64,000 nt of DNA, taken from NCBI GenBank assembly GCA_002339675.1, contig DDKB01000023.1, positions 62,001 to 126,000 of the forward strand. The letters run 5' to 3'. This DNA is from Stutzerimonas stutzeri (lineage in GTDB: Bacteria > Pseudomonadota > Gammaproteobacteria > Pseudomonadales > Pseudomonadaceae). Each line of letters begins with the position of its first letter. The stretch's first letter is position 1. Positions 44,751-53,551 of this stretch are shown here, one piece after another. The notes beneath the pieces are model-generated. The model worked only from the letters and a program-made list of their open reading frames with translations, did no database searches and was not told the origin of the DNA. The translations under genes and the position numbers were made by a program.

Positions 44751-46316
44751 ATGCACGACTCCAGCAGCCCCGACGACCTTCTCGCGCAACCCTTCGTTGC
44801 GATACCCGACCTGATTGCCCGCTGGGCCCGCCAGCACGGCACGCGCACGGCGCTGATCCAGGACGCCCACCGGTTGAGCTACGCCGAGCTCGATGGCGCA
44901 ATGGACCGCGTCGCCGCCGCACTGCAGCGTGACGGGTTTGCCCCCGGTGACGTACTCGCCATCTGCGCGTTCAACAGCATCGACTACGCCACCCTGTTCC
45001 TCGGCGCGCTGCGTGCCGGTGTGGCAGTCGCGCCGCTAGCGCCTTCGGCCAGTCCCGACAGCCTGCTGGGCATGCTGGCCGACGCCGCGCCGCGGCTGCT
45101 ATTTATAGACGCCTCGGCAGCGCGGCACCTCGGCCCGGTGGCAAGCCGCCTGCCCTGCCCGTCCCGGCGGCTCGAGGCAGCTGCCGAAGAGGGGCTGGCC
45201 GCCTGGCTGAGCGAGGCGGCCCCAGCTCCGGCGAGCATCCGGCCTGAGTGGCCGTTCAACATCATCTATTCCTCCGGAACCACGGGCGAGCCCAAGGGCA
45301 TCGTCCAGTCCCACGCGATGCGCTGGGCGCATGTCCGGCGTAGCGCGGCGTACGGCTATGCGGACCAGGCGACCACGCTGATCTCGACGCCGCTTTACTC
45401 CAACACCACCCTGGTCGCCTTTCTGCCGACGCTGGCGCTGGGTGGCAGCGCGGTGCTGATGAGCAAGTTCGACGCCGGCGAGTACCTGCGCCTGGCCGTG
45501 GAGCACAGGGTCACCCACACCATGCTGGTGCCGGTGCAATACCAGCGGATCATGGCGCGCGACGACTTCGACCGGTACGACCTCAGCCACTTTCGCTACA
45601 AGTTCTGCACCAGCGCGCCGTTCAACGCGGCGCTCAAAGCCGAGGTGCTGAAACGCTGGCCGGGGGGCCTGGTCGATACCTATGGCATGACCGAAGGCGG
45701 CGGTACCTGCATCCTGGCCGCGCATGAGCACCCCGATAAGCTGCATACCGTCGGCAAACCCGCCGAGGGCCACGACATCCGCGTCATCGACGACGAGGGC
45801 AACGAACTACTCAAAGGGGAAATCGGCGAGATCGTCGGACACTCCCCGGCCATGATGACCGGCTACCTGAACAAGCCGGAGAAGACCGCCGAAGCGGAAT
45901 GGTTCGACCCCAGCGGCAAGCGCTTCATCCGCACCGGCGATGTGGGTCGCTTCGATGAGCAGGGCTTTCTCACCCTGCTGGACCGCAGGAAGGACATGAT
46001 CATCTCCGGCGGCTTCAACCTCTATCCGAGCGATCTCGAAGCCATTCTGCGCCAGCACCCGGCAATCGCCGACGTGGCCGTGGTAGGCGTGCCGTCCGCC
46101 CGCTGGGGAGAGACACCGGTGGCATTTGTCGTGCCCTCCCCCGGCACGACGGATTCGCCCGAGACGCTGCTGGAGTGGTTCAACCGACAAGTGGGCAAAA
46201 CCCAGCGCCTGGCCAGTCTGGAGGTGACAGACGAGCTGCCGCGCAGCGCCATCGGCAAGGTACTCAAGCGCGAGTTGCGCGATCGATACCTGGCGGAGCA
46301 CGGCACGGCCGCTTGA
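44751..46316 (+). CDS. Class I adenylate-forming acyl-CoA synthetase
   Basis: The 521-residue protein has the ANL-family motifs: IIYSSGTTGEPKGIVQSHAM (P-loop), VDTYGMTEGGGTC, GDVGRFDEQGFLTLLDRRKD and a catalytic lysine in PRSAIGKVLKRELR. It activates a carboxylic acid as acyl-AMP and then as the CoA thioester. The substrate is not readable from sequence; relatives act on short- or medium-chain or aromatic acids. It is monocistronic and lies beside the AT-rich patch, not in the catabolic operon at 50-58 kb, which has its own ligase. Confidence 0.88.
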   Translation: MHDSSSPDDLLAQPFVAIPDLIARWARQHGTRTALIQDAHRLSYAELDGAMDRVAAALQRDGFAPGDVLAICAFNSIDYATLFLGALRAGVAVAPLAPSASPDSLLGMLADAAPRLLFIDASAARHLGPVASRLPCPSRRLEAAAEEGLAAWLSEAAPAPASIRPEWPFNIIYSSGTTGEPKGIVQSHAMRWAHVRRSAAYGYADQATTLISTPLYSNTTLVAFLPTLALGGSAVLMSKFDAGEYLRLAVEHRVTHTMLVPVQYQRIMARDDFDRYDLSHFRYKFCTSAPFNAALKAEVLKRWPGGLVDTYGMTEGGGTCILAAHEHPDKLHTVGKPAEGHDIRVIDDEGNELLKGEIGEIVGHSPAMMTGYLNKPEKTAEAEWFDPSGKRFIRTGDVGRFDEQGFLTLLDRRKDMIISGGFNLYPSDLEAILRQHPAIADVAVVGVPSARWGETPVAFVVPSPGTTDSPETLLEWFNRQVGKTQRLASLEVTDELPRSAIGKVLKRELRDRYLAEHGTAA

Positions 46317-46770
46317 TGGGCAACACCCATCCTTGGTACGCCTTGGTGGGTTTAGGCAGGTCAATGGCCTTATCCAGCGTCGGGCTTGGGCTTGCGATAC
46401 TCGGCCTCAAGGCACTTTAACCACAGCAAAGGCCGTTGCGTTCCTAGTAACCCAAGGCGACTGGTTTCACTTTATTGTTTTAGAGAGCTGTTCTGATGCG
46501 AGCATTCGAGCGTGTCCTGACACAGAACCCAGCCTTTGATGTCACCCTTTTTTGTGGAACACAGCCTCCAACCATCCCGTTTGTCGATCGAACACCTAAA
46601 TCTGATCCGCATTGAAAGTGATAAGGAGTGTGATGGCGCATAAAAGGGGCCGGTGCGGTTCATAGGGAGCAGCTACCATAGAGCTCAATTTTGATGCAGT
46701 GGCCCCGTTTTAATCGCGCTCTTTGTGCGAAGAAACTCCGGCATTAGACCATTATCGATAAACCGGAGAG
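46317..46770. other. Intergenic, AT-richer DNA left of the effector-immunity pair
   Basis: No gene is supported. The base composition drops visibly from about 46.4 kb. A short hairpin (GATGGG 46315-46320, CCCATC 46326-46331) overlaps the synthetase stop. Further on, GGGGCC (46646-46651) and GGCCCC (46701-46706), each flanked by an A or T run, form a spaced inverted repeat that could be the end of a decayed mobile element, but I cannot name one. Confidence 0.45.
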
Positions 46771-47286
46771 TCAGTCAGCACAACCGAGTGCGCTTTCCTG
46801 GTCACACTCTAGAAATTCGGACAACTTGTTAAGGTTATCGCTAACACGCTCTGTACAAGGAAAATCAAACTCCTTTTTATCTAGAGAGGAGCTGTTTTCA
46901 ACTACAACTCCTGCTTGCATTTTTGGAGTGAGCTCATTATCAATATCTCGATATATGTGATAATTATATTGGCCATTCAGGAAGCTAACACGATAATAGT
47001 CGACCCCGTATCTGGAATAATTATTGTATTTAAACCTCGTCAAGCTATGTGGTGCAGCATCAGGAAAAACAAAATCCAAGTTGCCCGCATGTCCATATCG
47101 ATATGAAAGTACTTTTTTCGAGCCACACAGAGAAAGTATTTTTTCGTTTTTCATTAAGCAAGAAAAATATACCTCTTCTCCCGGAAGACAATGATCTTTA
47201 ATTTCATCTGCAAAACCAGGACTACTGCAAGCACCAAGAAGAAGCGTGTAAACAACCCAAAATCTCTCAACTACGTTTAAGCGCAT
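46771..47286 (-). CDS. Periplasmic immunity-type protein paired with the muramidase effector
   Basis: The 171-residue protein has an N-terminal export signal (ERFWVVYTLLLGACSSPGFA) that could be a lipoprotein signal (lipobox LGAC) or be cleaved after FADA-like residues. The mature part has several cysteines (HCLPGEEVYFSCLMKNEKIL, LCGS, FPCTE, LECDQ, LGCAD) and many Tyr/Asn. The ATG at 47286 has GGAGG upstream and overlaps the end of the muramidase gene by 20 bp, so the two are translationally linked. Order, overlap and periplasmic targeting fit an immunity protein that protects from the upstream peptidoglycan hydrolase. I recognise no named family. The gene is AT-rich compared with its surroundings. 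Confidence 0.65.
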   Translation of the reverse strand: MRLNVVERFWVVYTLLLGACSSPGFADEIKDHCLPGEEVYFSCLMKNEKILSLCGSKKVLSYRYGHAGNLDFVFPDAAPHSLTRFKYNNYSRYGVDYYRVSFLNGQYNYHIYRDIDNELTPKMQAGVVVENSSSLDKKEFDFPCTERVSDNLNKLSEFLECDQESALGCAD

Positions 47287-49606
47287 TGTAATGGGCCTCC
47301 ATTCTTCTGTCGTAACCCTTTTGGGCTGGTCCGTTGTAGGCTTTTGCAAAGGCAAGCCAGTTCTTCTCAACTATCGCTTTTGCGAGCCTACCGTCAGACT
47401 TTATAAAATTCACAAATGCTTTCAAATGATTTTTCTCAGAGCAACTTAGAGCGTTGACAAAATCTTCAACTGAAGCATATCCGGCATTTTTATGATACTT
47501 ACCCATGATCTGAAATTTTCCCCATGATGCGGACTTCAATGCCGCACTGGGATTTAGCTTATACGCCTCGACGAGCTTCTTGTATTGAGCGCCGAAAAGG
47601 CCGTACCCACCTCTAATTCGATTAGATACATCAGGATGGCTTGCGTCGTATGCGCCGCCGGTAAGTGCGTGAAAGTAGTGCCTTTCAAAAAGTATTGAAG
47701 GAACGATATCGTTGCCCTCCTTAACAAAATAGCTACTAACGCTTCCGGTTTCAGTAATCGCCACTGCTTTTATCGCTTCGACTTCGCAATCTAACTCATC
47801 AGCAGCAAGCACATAGTCATTATCATCGACTAGTGTGCCATCAAAGAATCGCAAGAAACTCAGCTCAGTTCTTATGCCATTGATATATATACTGGGATGG
47901 CGCTCGGTATTTGATAAATTACCGATTAATCCCACCGGCTGAAAATGCCAAACCACCCCATCCGCATTGATTCCATGCTTCCCGCCCAACTCCTTCCACC
48001 ACGACAGTTTCTCGATCCGCTTCTTCTCTTCGGCCCAGTCCGGGTTTGGGTCGGCGGGGCTGTGTTCCATTAATTCATCCAGCTCGTCCCACTTGCCCGG
48101 ATTCCAGAACCATTCGCTCTCATGTTTGGTGATCAGCTGTGCGATGGATTGGGCGTGCCAAGGCTTGCCGAGAGCAGTTCGGATTTCCTTTGGAGTGATT
48201 CTTTGGTCGCCGTTACCGTCGAGGATGGCATATAGGCGTTGCTTGACCGGGCCCTTGTCGGATTGGTCGATCATGCCCTTATAGCTGCCACGTTCGCTGT
48301 CGATCAGCCGGCGCAGGGCTTCGAGGTGATACGCCAGGGCCCCGGCCGGGCGTTCGCTGTCTTCGATGAAGTCGTAGCCCTCCCACTCCCAAGGGCTGTG
48401 ACGGGTGGTGATCATGTCCTGCTCGGCTAACCAGCCGCTGATCGGCTGGCCGTCCTTGTCGACCAGCAGGTTCTCGAGACGCCACCAGCGGGTTTCGGGG
48501 CTGCATGACATGCCACCAGCGCTGGCCGGCACCACCAGCTTGGCGTCTGCCGGCAGGCTGTCGAGCAAGCTCTGCGGCAGCATGAGATCGACGCCGACCA
48601 TCACGCCTTCGTCGCTGAGCCTGGGTGGATTGTCGGCGTCGATGCCCTGACGATGCGGAATCAGTTTGCTGGCGCCTTTGTGGATCTTCAGCAGGGTTTT
48701 CTGCGTCTCCGGCAGGCGAGAGGCATAAGCCCTGCTCTGGGCAACGAATGCTGGCACGTCATCGCAGCTGAACACCTCCAGATGCAGCAGGGGCTGGGGC
48801 ATGGCTTCGTCGTGGTTCTGATAGCGGCCAAGGTGGCCGATAAGGTCGCCGGCCCTGATCGGCACGGGCTGCTCCAGTACCACGACGCTGCCTTTGGCTT
48901 TGGGCTCGCTGTGTGCCTTGAGGAACTTGAAGGCCAGGTAACCCGGTAGGGTTCCCTCACCATCGGCGGGCGCCAGAGCAGGCCGCGCCGCTCCGCTGAC
49001 GATGCTCAGTAACTTGCGAAACTGACCGTTGCTGGCGCCAACCTTTACCCGCGTTCCCTTGGGTAAAGCGGCCAATATGCTGGCGCTCTGGCTGGGCTCG
49101 GCACGGACGTTGAGGTCCGAGCCCCGTGTTTCGACGCAATAGATCCCTTCGCCCCAGAAGTCAGGGCGTGGCAGGTTCGCTTGAGCTTGGTATCCGGCCC
49201 AGTCCTGCAGATGCATGTAGAGGCTGTAGAACGTCAAGGCCGGCGCTGACGCGTCCGATACAGGCGCAGGGTGCAATGGCGGAAGTGCAAGCCGATGCCT
49301 GACCAACACGAACCCGGTGGAAAAAAGCGCGCGCTTGATCAGCGGAACCTCGCCGGTGTACTCGCTTATCGGATATTGCTCGTCGATGCGGTAGGCGATT
49401 ACCTCGCCATCGGCGATGCACCGTACGCTGGACTGATCGAAGGTACCGGCGGTGCCTTGGTCAAAGTGCACGCCGCCATGCCACAGGCCGTTGGCGCCCA
49501 TCGGGTAGTAGCCGCCCCTGGCCTTGGCCAGGCTGGTCAGGTTTGCTAACGGATTGCCTGTGTTGCCGGCAAAGGGATAGCTCCAATGGTTAACGTTGCT
49601 CGTCAT
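47267..49606 (-). CDS. Modular peptidoglycan hydrolase effector: M23-like, SH3, EF-hand and N-acetylmuramidase domains
   Basis: The 779-residue protein has no signal peptide. An M23-like part holds WHGGVHFD (His43, His47, Asp49) and YSLYMHLQ (His132). An SH3-type repeat lies at about 153-205 (SDLNVRAEPSQSASILAALP), and an EF-hand at about 463-474 (DGNGDQRITPKE). The C-terminal N-acetylmuramidase domain covers about 600-779, with FERHYF holding the presumed catalytic Glu near 640. Two enzymes on one cytosol-made protein, followed at once by a periplasmic partner gene, is the layout of type VI secretion effectors such as Aeromonas TseP. No VgrG, PAAR or chaperone gene is adjacent. The last 230 codons are AT-rich. 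AGGTGA precedes the ATG at 49606. Confidence 0.8.
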   Translation of the reverse strand: MTSNVNHWSYPFAGNTGNPLANLTSLAKARGGYYPMGANGLWHGGVHFDQGTAGTFDQSSVRCIADGEVIAYRIDEQYPISEYTGEVPLIKRALFSTGFVLVRHRLALPPLHPAPVSDASAPALTFYSLYMHLQDWAGYQAQANLPRPDFWGEGIYCVETRGSDLNVRAEPSQSASILAALPKGTRVKVGASNGQFRKLLSIVSGAARPALAPADGEGTLPGYLAFKFLKAHSEPKAKGSVVVLEQPVPIRAGDLIGHLGRYQNHDEAMPQPLLHLEVFSCDDVPAFVAQSRAYASRLPETQKTLLKIHKGASKLIPHRQGIDADNPPRLSDEGVMVGVDLMLPQSLLDSLPADAKLVVPASAGGMSCSPETRWWRLENLLVDKDGQPISGWLAEQDMITTRHSPWEWEGYDFIEDSERPAGALAYHLEALRRLIDSERGSYKGMIDQSDKGPVKQRLYAILDGNGDQRITPKEIRTALGKPWHAQSIAQLITKHESEWFWNPGKWDELDELMEHSPADPNPDWAEEKKRIEKLSWWKELGGKHGINADGVVWHFQPVGLIGNLSNTERHPSIYINGIRTELSFLRFFDGTLVDDNDYVLAADELDCEVEAIKAVAITETGSVSSYFVKEGNDIVPSILFERHYFHALTGGAYDASHPDVSNRIRGGYGLFGAQYKKLVEAYKLNPSAALKSASWGKFQIMGKYHKNAGYASVEDFVNALSCSEKNHLKAFVNFIKSDGRLAKAIVEKNWLAFAKAYNGPAQKGYDRRMEAHYNALKRS

Positions 49607-49778
49607 CGCCACTCACCTAAAGTCCTTTTCCTTGGTAACGCCGGCGTTCATTGCCAGCGCGTGTTGTGTCCCTTCAACCAGAGAGGTTGAGCCTTTCTCT
49701 CGCCGCGCAACCTTGCGACAAAGCGCTCGGCGGGTGCAAATGAATAGAGTGGTTTTATGGGCTGGTTCGCGGTAAGAA

Positions 49779-49798
49779 ACCAAGCTGCGCAGCTTGGT
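49779..49798. repeat. Perfect 20-nt palindrome
   Basis: ACCAAGCTGCGCAGCTTGGT reads the same on both strands. It may be a repeat-element end or a protein site; no T tail is present on either side. Confidence 0.6.
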
Positions 49799-50006
49799 AT
49801 GAGCCTCGGCGTATGGCCTGCAGCCAGTAGCGTCAGTTCTTCCCTGAGCTGCTACATGGTTTTCGCGTCTCGCCAAACGGGACGACTGTTGAAGACGGAG
49901 GAGGCCCGCTCCGGGAAAAAGCGTTGGCCCTCGCTGAGCAGGTGCGGCCTGCACTCGCTGCGAGGGCGCGGCTTCCACAACGGCGGAGCGCAATTGCTGC
50001 CTAGCT

Positions 50007-50031
50007 GTAGGAGCCCCGACCTCGGGGAGAA
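50007..50031. repeat. REP-like element
   Basis: GTAGGAGCCCCGACCTCGGG followed by GAGAA has the Pseudomonas REP head (GTAGGAGC) and a CCCCGA/TCGGGG stem. It lies 23 bp past the ghrA-like stop codon. Confidence 0.6.
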
Positions 50032-50053
50032 GCTTGTCAGGTCTTCCCAGTGC

Positions 50054-50983
50054 TCAGTAGCCGCGCCCGATATCGACGATGCCACTGATGGATTGGCCCT
50101 GCTCCAGCGACAAGATCTTTTCCGTGATCTGGGCGATGGTCGCTTCGCGCAGGGTCCGCGCCGAGACGTGGGGCGTGATGGTGACCTTCGGCATCCGCCA
50201 GAACGGATGCTCGGAAGGCAGCGGCTCCTCGCGGAAGACGTCGAGCACCGCGCGGGCGACCTTGCCCTCGTCAATGGCCCGGCAGAGATCATTGTCGACC
50301 AGATGCTCGCCGCGGCCGACGTTGATCACCACCGCGTCGGGCCTTAGCCGCGACAGCAGCGGATAGTCGATCAGATCGCGCGTGCTGTCGGTCAACGGCA
50401 GGGTGTTGATCAATACCCGTGTCTGTCCCAGGAACCCGTCGAGCCCAGCCTCGCCGGCAAAGCTGCGTACGCCGTCGATGGCATGATCGGAGCGCGCCCA
50501 GCCACAGACCGGGTAGTCCAGCGCGGCAAGCGTGCGGGCGACGCGCTGGCCGATCTGCCCCAACCCAAGCACGCCGACCGGCCATTCACTGCGCTCGATG
50601 GGTCGGCGCAGCTTCCACTGGCCCGCCGCCTGTTGGTCCCGGTAGAAGTCCATGTCGCGGCTGATGCCAATCACGTGATAGGCGACATACTCGGCCATCT
50701 GCACCGCCATACCGGCGTCTTCCAGCCGAACAATCGGAAGATCGCGTGGCAGGTTCGGTATCTGCACCAGCGCATCCACCCCGGCGCCGAGGTTGAATAG
50801 CGCCTTGAGTTGCGGCTCCTTGTCGAACAGCGCCGCTGGCGGGTGCCAGACGATGGCGTAGTCGGCACCCCAACTGGGGTTGTCCGGCTTCCAGACCTGG
50901 ATCTCGGCGTCTGGCAAATGCTGCCGGATCAGGTCGGTCCAGCGCTCGGGCTTGGGGTCGGCGGCGACAAAAAGAATCTTCAT
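50054..50983 (-). CDS. ghrA: 2-hydroxyacid dehydrogenase, glyoxylate/hydroxypyruvate reductase A type
   Basis: The 309-residue protein matches GhrA: PDNPSWGADYAIVWHPPAAL, LFNLGAGVDAL, cofactor motif GVLGLGQIGQRVARTLAALD, catalytic Arg in VINVGRGEHL, Glu in FREEPLP and His in TPHVSA. It reduces glyoxylate, hydroxypyruvate or related 2-oxo acids with NADPH. It is the last gene of the eight-gene operon, 51 bp after the class II aldolase gene. In that setting it may handle a 2-oxo or 2-hydroxy acid formed by the aldolase. The ATG at 50983 is used; a GTG two codons earlier is also in frame. Confidence 0.85.
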   Translation of the reverse strand: MKILFVAADPKPERWTDLIRQHLPDAEIQVWKPDNPSWGADYAIVWHPPAALFDKEPQLKALFNLGAGVDALVQIPNLPRDLPIVRLEDAGMAVQMAEYVAYHVIGISRDMDFYRDQQAAGQWKLRRPIERSEWPVGVLGLGQIGQRVARTLAALDYPVCGWARSDHAIDGVRSFAGEAGLDGFLGQTRVLINTLPLTDSTRDLIDYPLLSRLRPDAVVINVGRGEHLVDNDLCRAIDEGKVARAVLDVFREEPLPSEHPFWRMPKVTITPHVSARTLREATIAQITEKILSLEQGQSISGIVDIGRGY

Positions 50984-51034
50984 GGGCACTGGGCAATATT
51001 CCCTGGCAGGTAAGCGGATCGCGCTAGCGTAGCG

Positions 51035-51781
51035 CTATATCGCATAGACGTGACCGTTGGCTTCCAGCAGGCGCAACAACGCGGGCCAGGTCAGTTTGGC
51101 AGCGCTGCCCAGCTCAGCCGATTGTTGCCGCGTCGTCTCGATGGCGGCCGCCGGCGGCATATGCGTCGGGCCGCACGCCTGGGCGCGAACCTGGATCTCG
51201 CACGCCTTCATCAGGAAATACAGGTAGGTGAAGGCTTCGGCGACCGTGCCACCGGCCGTCAGGATGCCGTGATTGCGCAGGATCATCATGCGCTTGTCGC
51301 CCAGGTCGCGGATCAGCCGCTCGCGTTCGGAGAGGTCCAGCGCCACGCCTTCGTACTCGTGATAGCTGAGGTGATCGAGGCAGAGCATCGCCGTCTGGCT
51401 CAGCGGCAGCAGCCCGTCACGGTGCGCCGACACCGCCACGCCATCCGGCGCGTGCAGGTGCATCACCGCGCCGGCGTCCTCCCGCCCCATATGCACGGCA
51501 CTGTGAATGGTGAAACCGGCCGGGTTCACGCGATGCAGGCTGCCGCTGTGGACGATCTGGCCCTCCTGGTCGACCTTCACCAGCGACGAGGCGGTGATTT
51601 CCTGGAACAGCAGGCCATACGGGTTGATCAGAAAATGGTGCTCAGGCCCTGGCACGCGGGCCGAGAGATGGGTGAACACCAAGTCATCCCAGCCGAAATG
51701 CGCGACCAGCCGATAGGCCGCCGCCAGATCCTTGCGCACCTGCCATTCGGCTTCCCGATTCGTAGCGGTTGAATCTTGCAT
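51035..51781 (-). CDS. Class II aldolase/adducin family protein
   Basis: The 248-residue protein has FTHLSARVPGPEHHFLINPY, a zinc-binding motif VMHLHAPDGVAVSA and a second ligand in ILRNHGILTAG, all typical of class II aldolase/adducin proteins (fuculose-phosphate aldolase fold). Members cleave hydroxy-oxo acid or sugar phosphates, or act as decarboxylases. GGAG lies 8 nt before the ATG at 51781. It lies between the acyl-CoA ligase (66 bp) and ghrA (51 bp) in the operon, which suggests a carbonyl-cleaving step late in the pathway. Confidence 0.85.
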   Translation of the reverse strand: MQDSTATNREAEWQVRKDLAAAYRLVAHFGWDDLVFTHLSARVPGPEHHFLINPYGLLFQEITASSLVKVDQEGQIVHSGSLHRVNPAGFTIHSAVHMGREDAGAVMHLHAPDGVAVSAHRDGLLPLSQTAMLCLDHLSYHEYEGVALDLSERERLIRDLGDKRMMILRNHGILTAGGTVAEAFTYLYFLMKACEIQVRAQACGPTHMPPAAAIETTRQQSAELGSAAKLTWPALLRLLEANGHVYAI

Positions 51782-51847
51782 TGCATCTGCTCCGTTGGTT
51801 TCGAAGGCGCCCAGCCGGCGCGGGCCTTGCAACTTGCTTTGCGCCCG

Positions 51848-53530
51848 TCAGGCCTGTTCAGCCCTGGCGGCGTGTTTGCGGTTCTCTTCTTCCTGCAGCG
51901 CGCGCCACATCAGCTTGCCGGTGGATGAACGCGGCAACGAGGCGACGAACTCGACGTAGACCGGCGCCTTGTAGGCTGCCATCTCGGCCTTGCACCAGTC
52001 GATGATGTCCTGCTCGCTGACTTGCCCGGCCTGGCCGTCTCGCAGCACGACGCAGGCCTTGACCGTCTCGCCGCGCTTGGGATCGGGACAGGAGATCACG
52101 CAGCACTCCTGGATCGCCGGGTGGCGGTACATCAGGCTTTCCACTTCCGACGGCCAGACCTTGAAGCCGGACGCGTTGATCATTCGCTTGACGCGGTCGA
52201 CCAGGAAGAAATAACCCTCTTCATCGAAGTAGCCCATGTCGCCGGTGCGGAAAAATCGGTGGCCGTCCAGCTCGATGAATGCGCGCTCGGTTTCTTCCGG
52301 GCGGTTCCAGTAGCCCTGGAACAGTTGCGGCCCGCGGCTGATGATCTCCCCGACCTCATTGGGGCCGAGCTCCTGCCCAGTAGTCAGATCGATGACGCGG
52401 CTGTCCACATCGAACACCGGAATCCCGAGGCACTGCGCCTTGGGCCGCGGCACCGGATTGATATGGGTCGCGGCGATGGTCTCCGACAGTCCATAGCCCT
52501 CGATGTAGCGCAGGCCGGTGAGCCGATGCAGCTTCTCCTCCACCGCCTTGGGCATGGCCGCACCGCCGCCGCCGACGCTGACCAGACTCGAGAGGTCGTA
52601 GCGTTCCAGCTCCGGATCGGAGAGGAAATCGATCGCCATGGTGGCGATGTTGACCCAGCCGGTGACCTGGTGCCGCTCGATCAGCTGCGCGGCGACCTTG
52701 CGGTCCCAGCGGGTCATGATCACGGCAGTGCCGCCGTTGTAGATCGGCCCGCTCATGGCGCCCTGCATGCCCGTGACGTGGAAGTAAGGCAGCGTGGCGA
52801 GGATCACCGACTCGCTGGTGCTGTTGGTCCAGACCACGCGGTGAATGATGGTGGCCATGGCCGAGCGATGCGTATGCACGCAGCCCTTTGGTGCACCGGT
52901 GGTGCCGGAGCTGTACGGAAAGACGCAAAGGTCGTCCGGGCCCGCCGTATGCGGACCGGGCACATGGCCGGCCTCGATTGCCGCGCGCCAGGCGATGCCG
53001 CCGGCGAAAGTCGGTGTGGCAACGGGCGCCTGGACCTCGGCCGGCAGCGCCAGGTCGGTGGGCTGGCGCACGTAATCGGAGTAGGTCGCGACGATGACGT
53101 GACGCAGCTGCGCCGTACCGACCAGGGGCGCGATAAAACCGGTCAGCTCCTGACCGCAGAGGCATACCGCCGCGCCGGTGTCGTGCAGGTAGTGCTCGAG
53201 CTCGGCGCTGTGGTTCATCGGGTTGACCGGCACCACCACCGCGTCGGCGCGCAGGATCGCGTAATACGCAATGGTGAATTGCGGCGAGTTCTGCATGTAC
53301 AGCAATACCCGGTCACCCTTGGCCACACCCAGGTGCTGCAGGTAGCCGGCCATGGCCTCGACCTCGTGCAACAGCTCGCGGTAGGTGATCACGGTGTCGT
53401 AATAGACGATGGCGGTCTTGTTCGGGAAGCGCCGGGCAGACATTTCCAGGTTGGCGAACAGGCTGGTTTCCGGCACCGTCAGGTGCTTGGGCAAATCCTC
53501 GGGCCAGACGGCGTGATGACGAGTGAACAT
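51848..53530 (-). CDS. Acyl-CoA ligase of the 4-hydroxyacid-type operon (LvaE-like)
   Basis: The 560-residue ANL enzyme has VFPYSSGTTGAPKGCVHTHR, GYGLSETIAATHINPV, RTGDMGYFDEEGYFFLVDRV and a catalytic Lys in LPRSSTGKLMWRAL. It makes acyl-CoA from an acid, ATP and CoA. Its place between the SurE and aldolase genes, in one operon with an APH-type kinase, ACAD and SDR, parallels LvaE of the levulinate pathway, so the entry step is probably activation of the transported acid. AGGAG precedes the ATG. Confidence 0.88.
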   Translation of the reverse strand: MFTRHHAVWPEDLPKHLTVPETSLFANLEMSARRFPNKTAIVYYDTVITYRELLHEVEAMAGYLQHLGVAKGDRVLLYMQNSPQFTIAYYAILRADAVVVPVNPMNHSAELEHYLHDTGAAVCLCGQELTGFIAPLVGTAQLRHVIVATYSDYVRQPTDLALPAEVQAPVATPTFAGGIAWRAAIEAGHVPGPHTAGPDDLCVFPYSSGTTGAPKGCVHTHRSAMATIIHRVVWTNSTSESVILATLPYFHVTGMQGAMSGPIYNGGTAVIMTRWDRKVAAQLIERHQVTGWVNIATMAIDFLSDPELERYDLSSLVSVGGGGAAMPKAVEEKLHRLTGLRYIEGYGLSETIAATHINPVPRPKAQCLGIPVFDVDSRVIDLTTGQELGPNEVGEIISRGPQLFQGYWNRPEETERAFIELDGHRFFRTGDMGYFDEEGYFFLVDRVKRMINASGFKVWPSEVESLMYRHPAIQECCVISCPDPKRGETVKACVVLRDGQAGQVSEQDIIDWCKAEMAAYKAPVYVEFVASLPRSSTGKLMWRALQEEENRKHAARAEQA

Positions 53531-53551
53531 GACTCAACTCCTGAATCGCGG

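Larger units (their letters stand above)
49607..50053. other. Intergenic region with palindromes and a REP element
   Basis: No gene is supported; the minus-strand frame 49613-49993 has no start signal. The gap holds a perfect 20-nt palindrome (49779-49798), a long hairpin (GCCCTCGC 49927-49934 with GCGAGGGC 49960-49967) and a REP-like GTAGGAGCCCCGACCTCGGG from 50007. Confidence 0.6.

Noticed and set aside
46315..46711. Insertion sequence remnant
   Set aside because: A spaced inverted repeat and an AT-rich stretch are present, but no transposase fragment or target duplication could be recognised.
49613..49993. 126-codon frame upstream of the effector gene, considered as a chaperone or PAAR adaptor
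   Set aside because: No PAAR, DUF4123 or other adaptor motif, no start signal, and it runs across hairpins and repeats.
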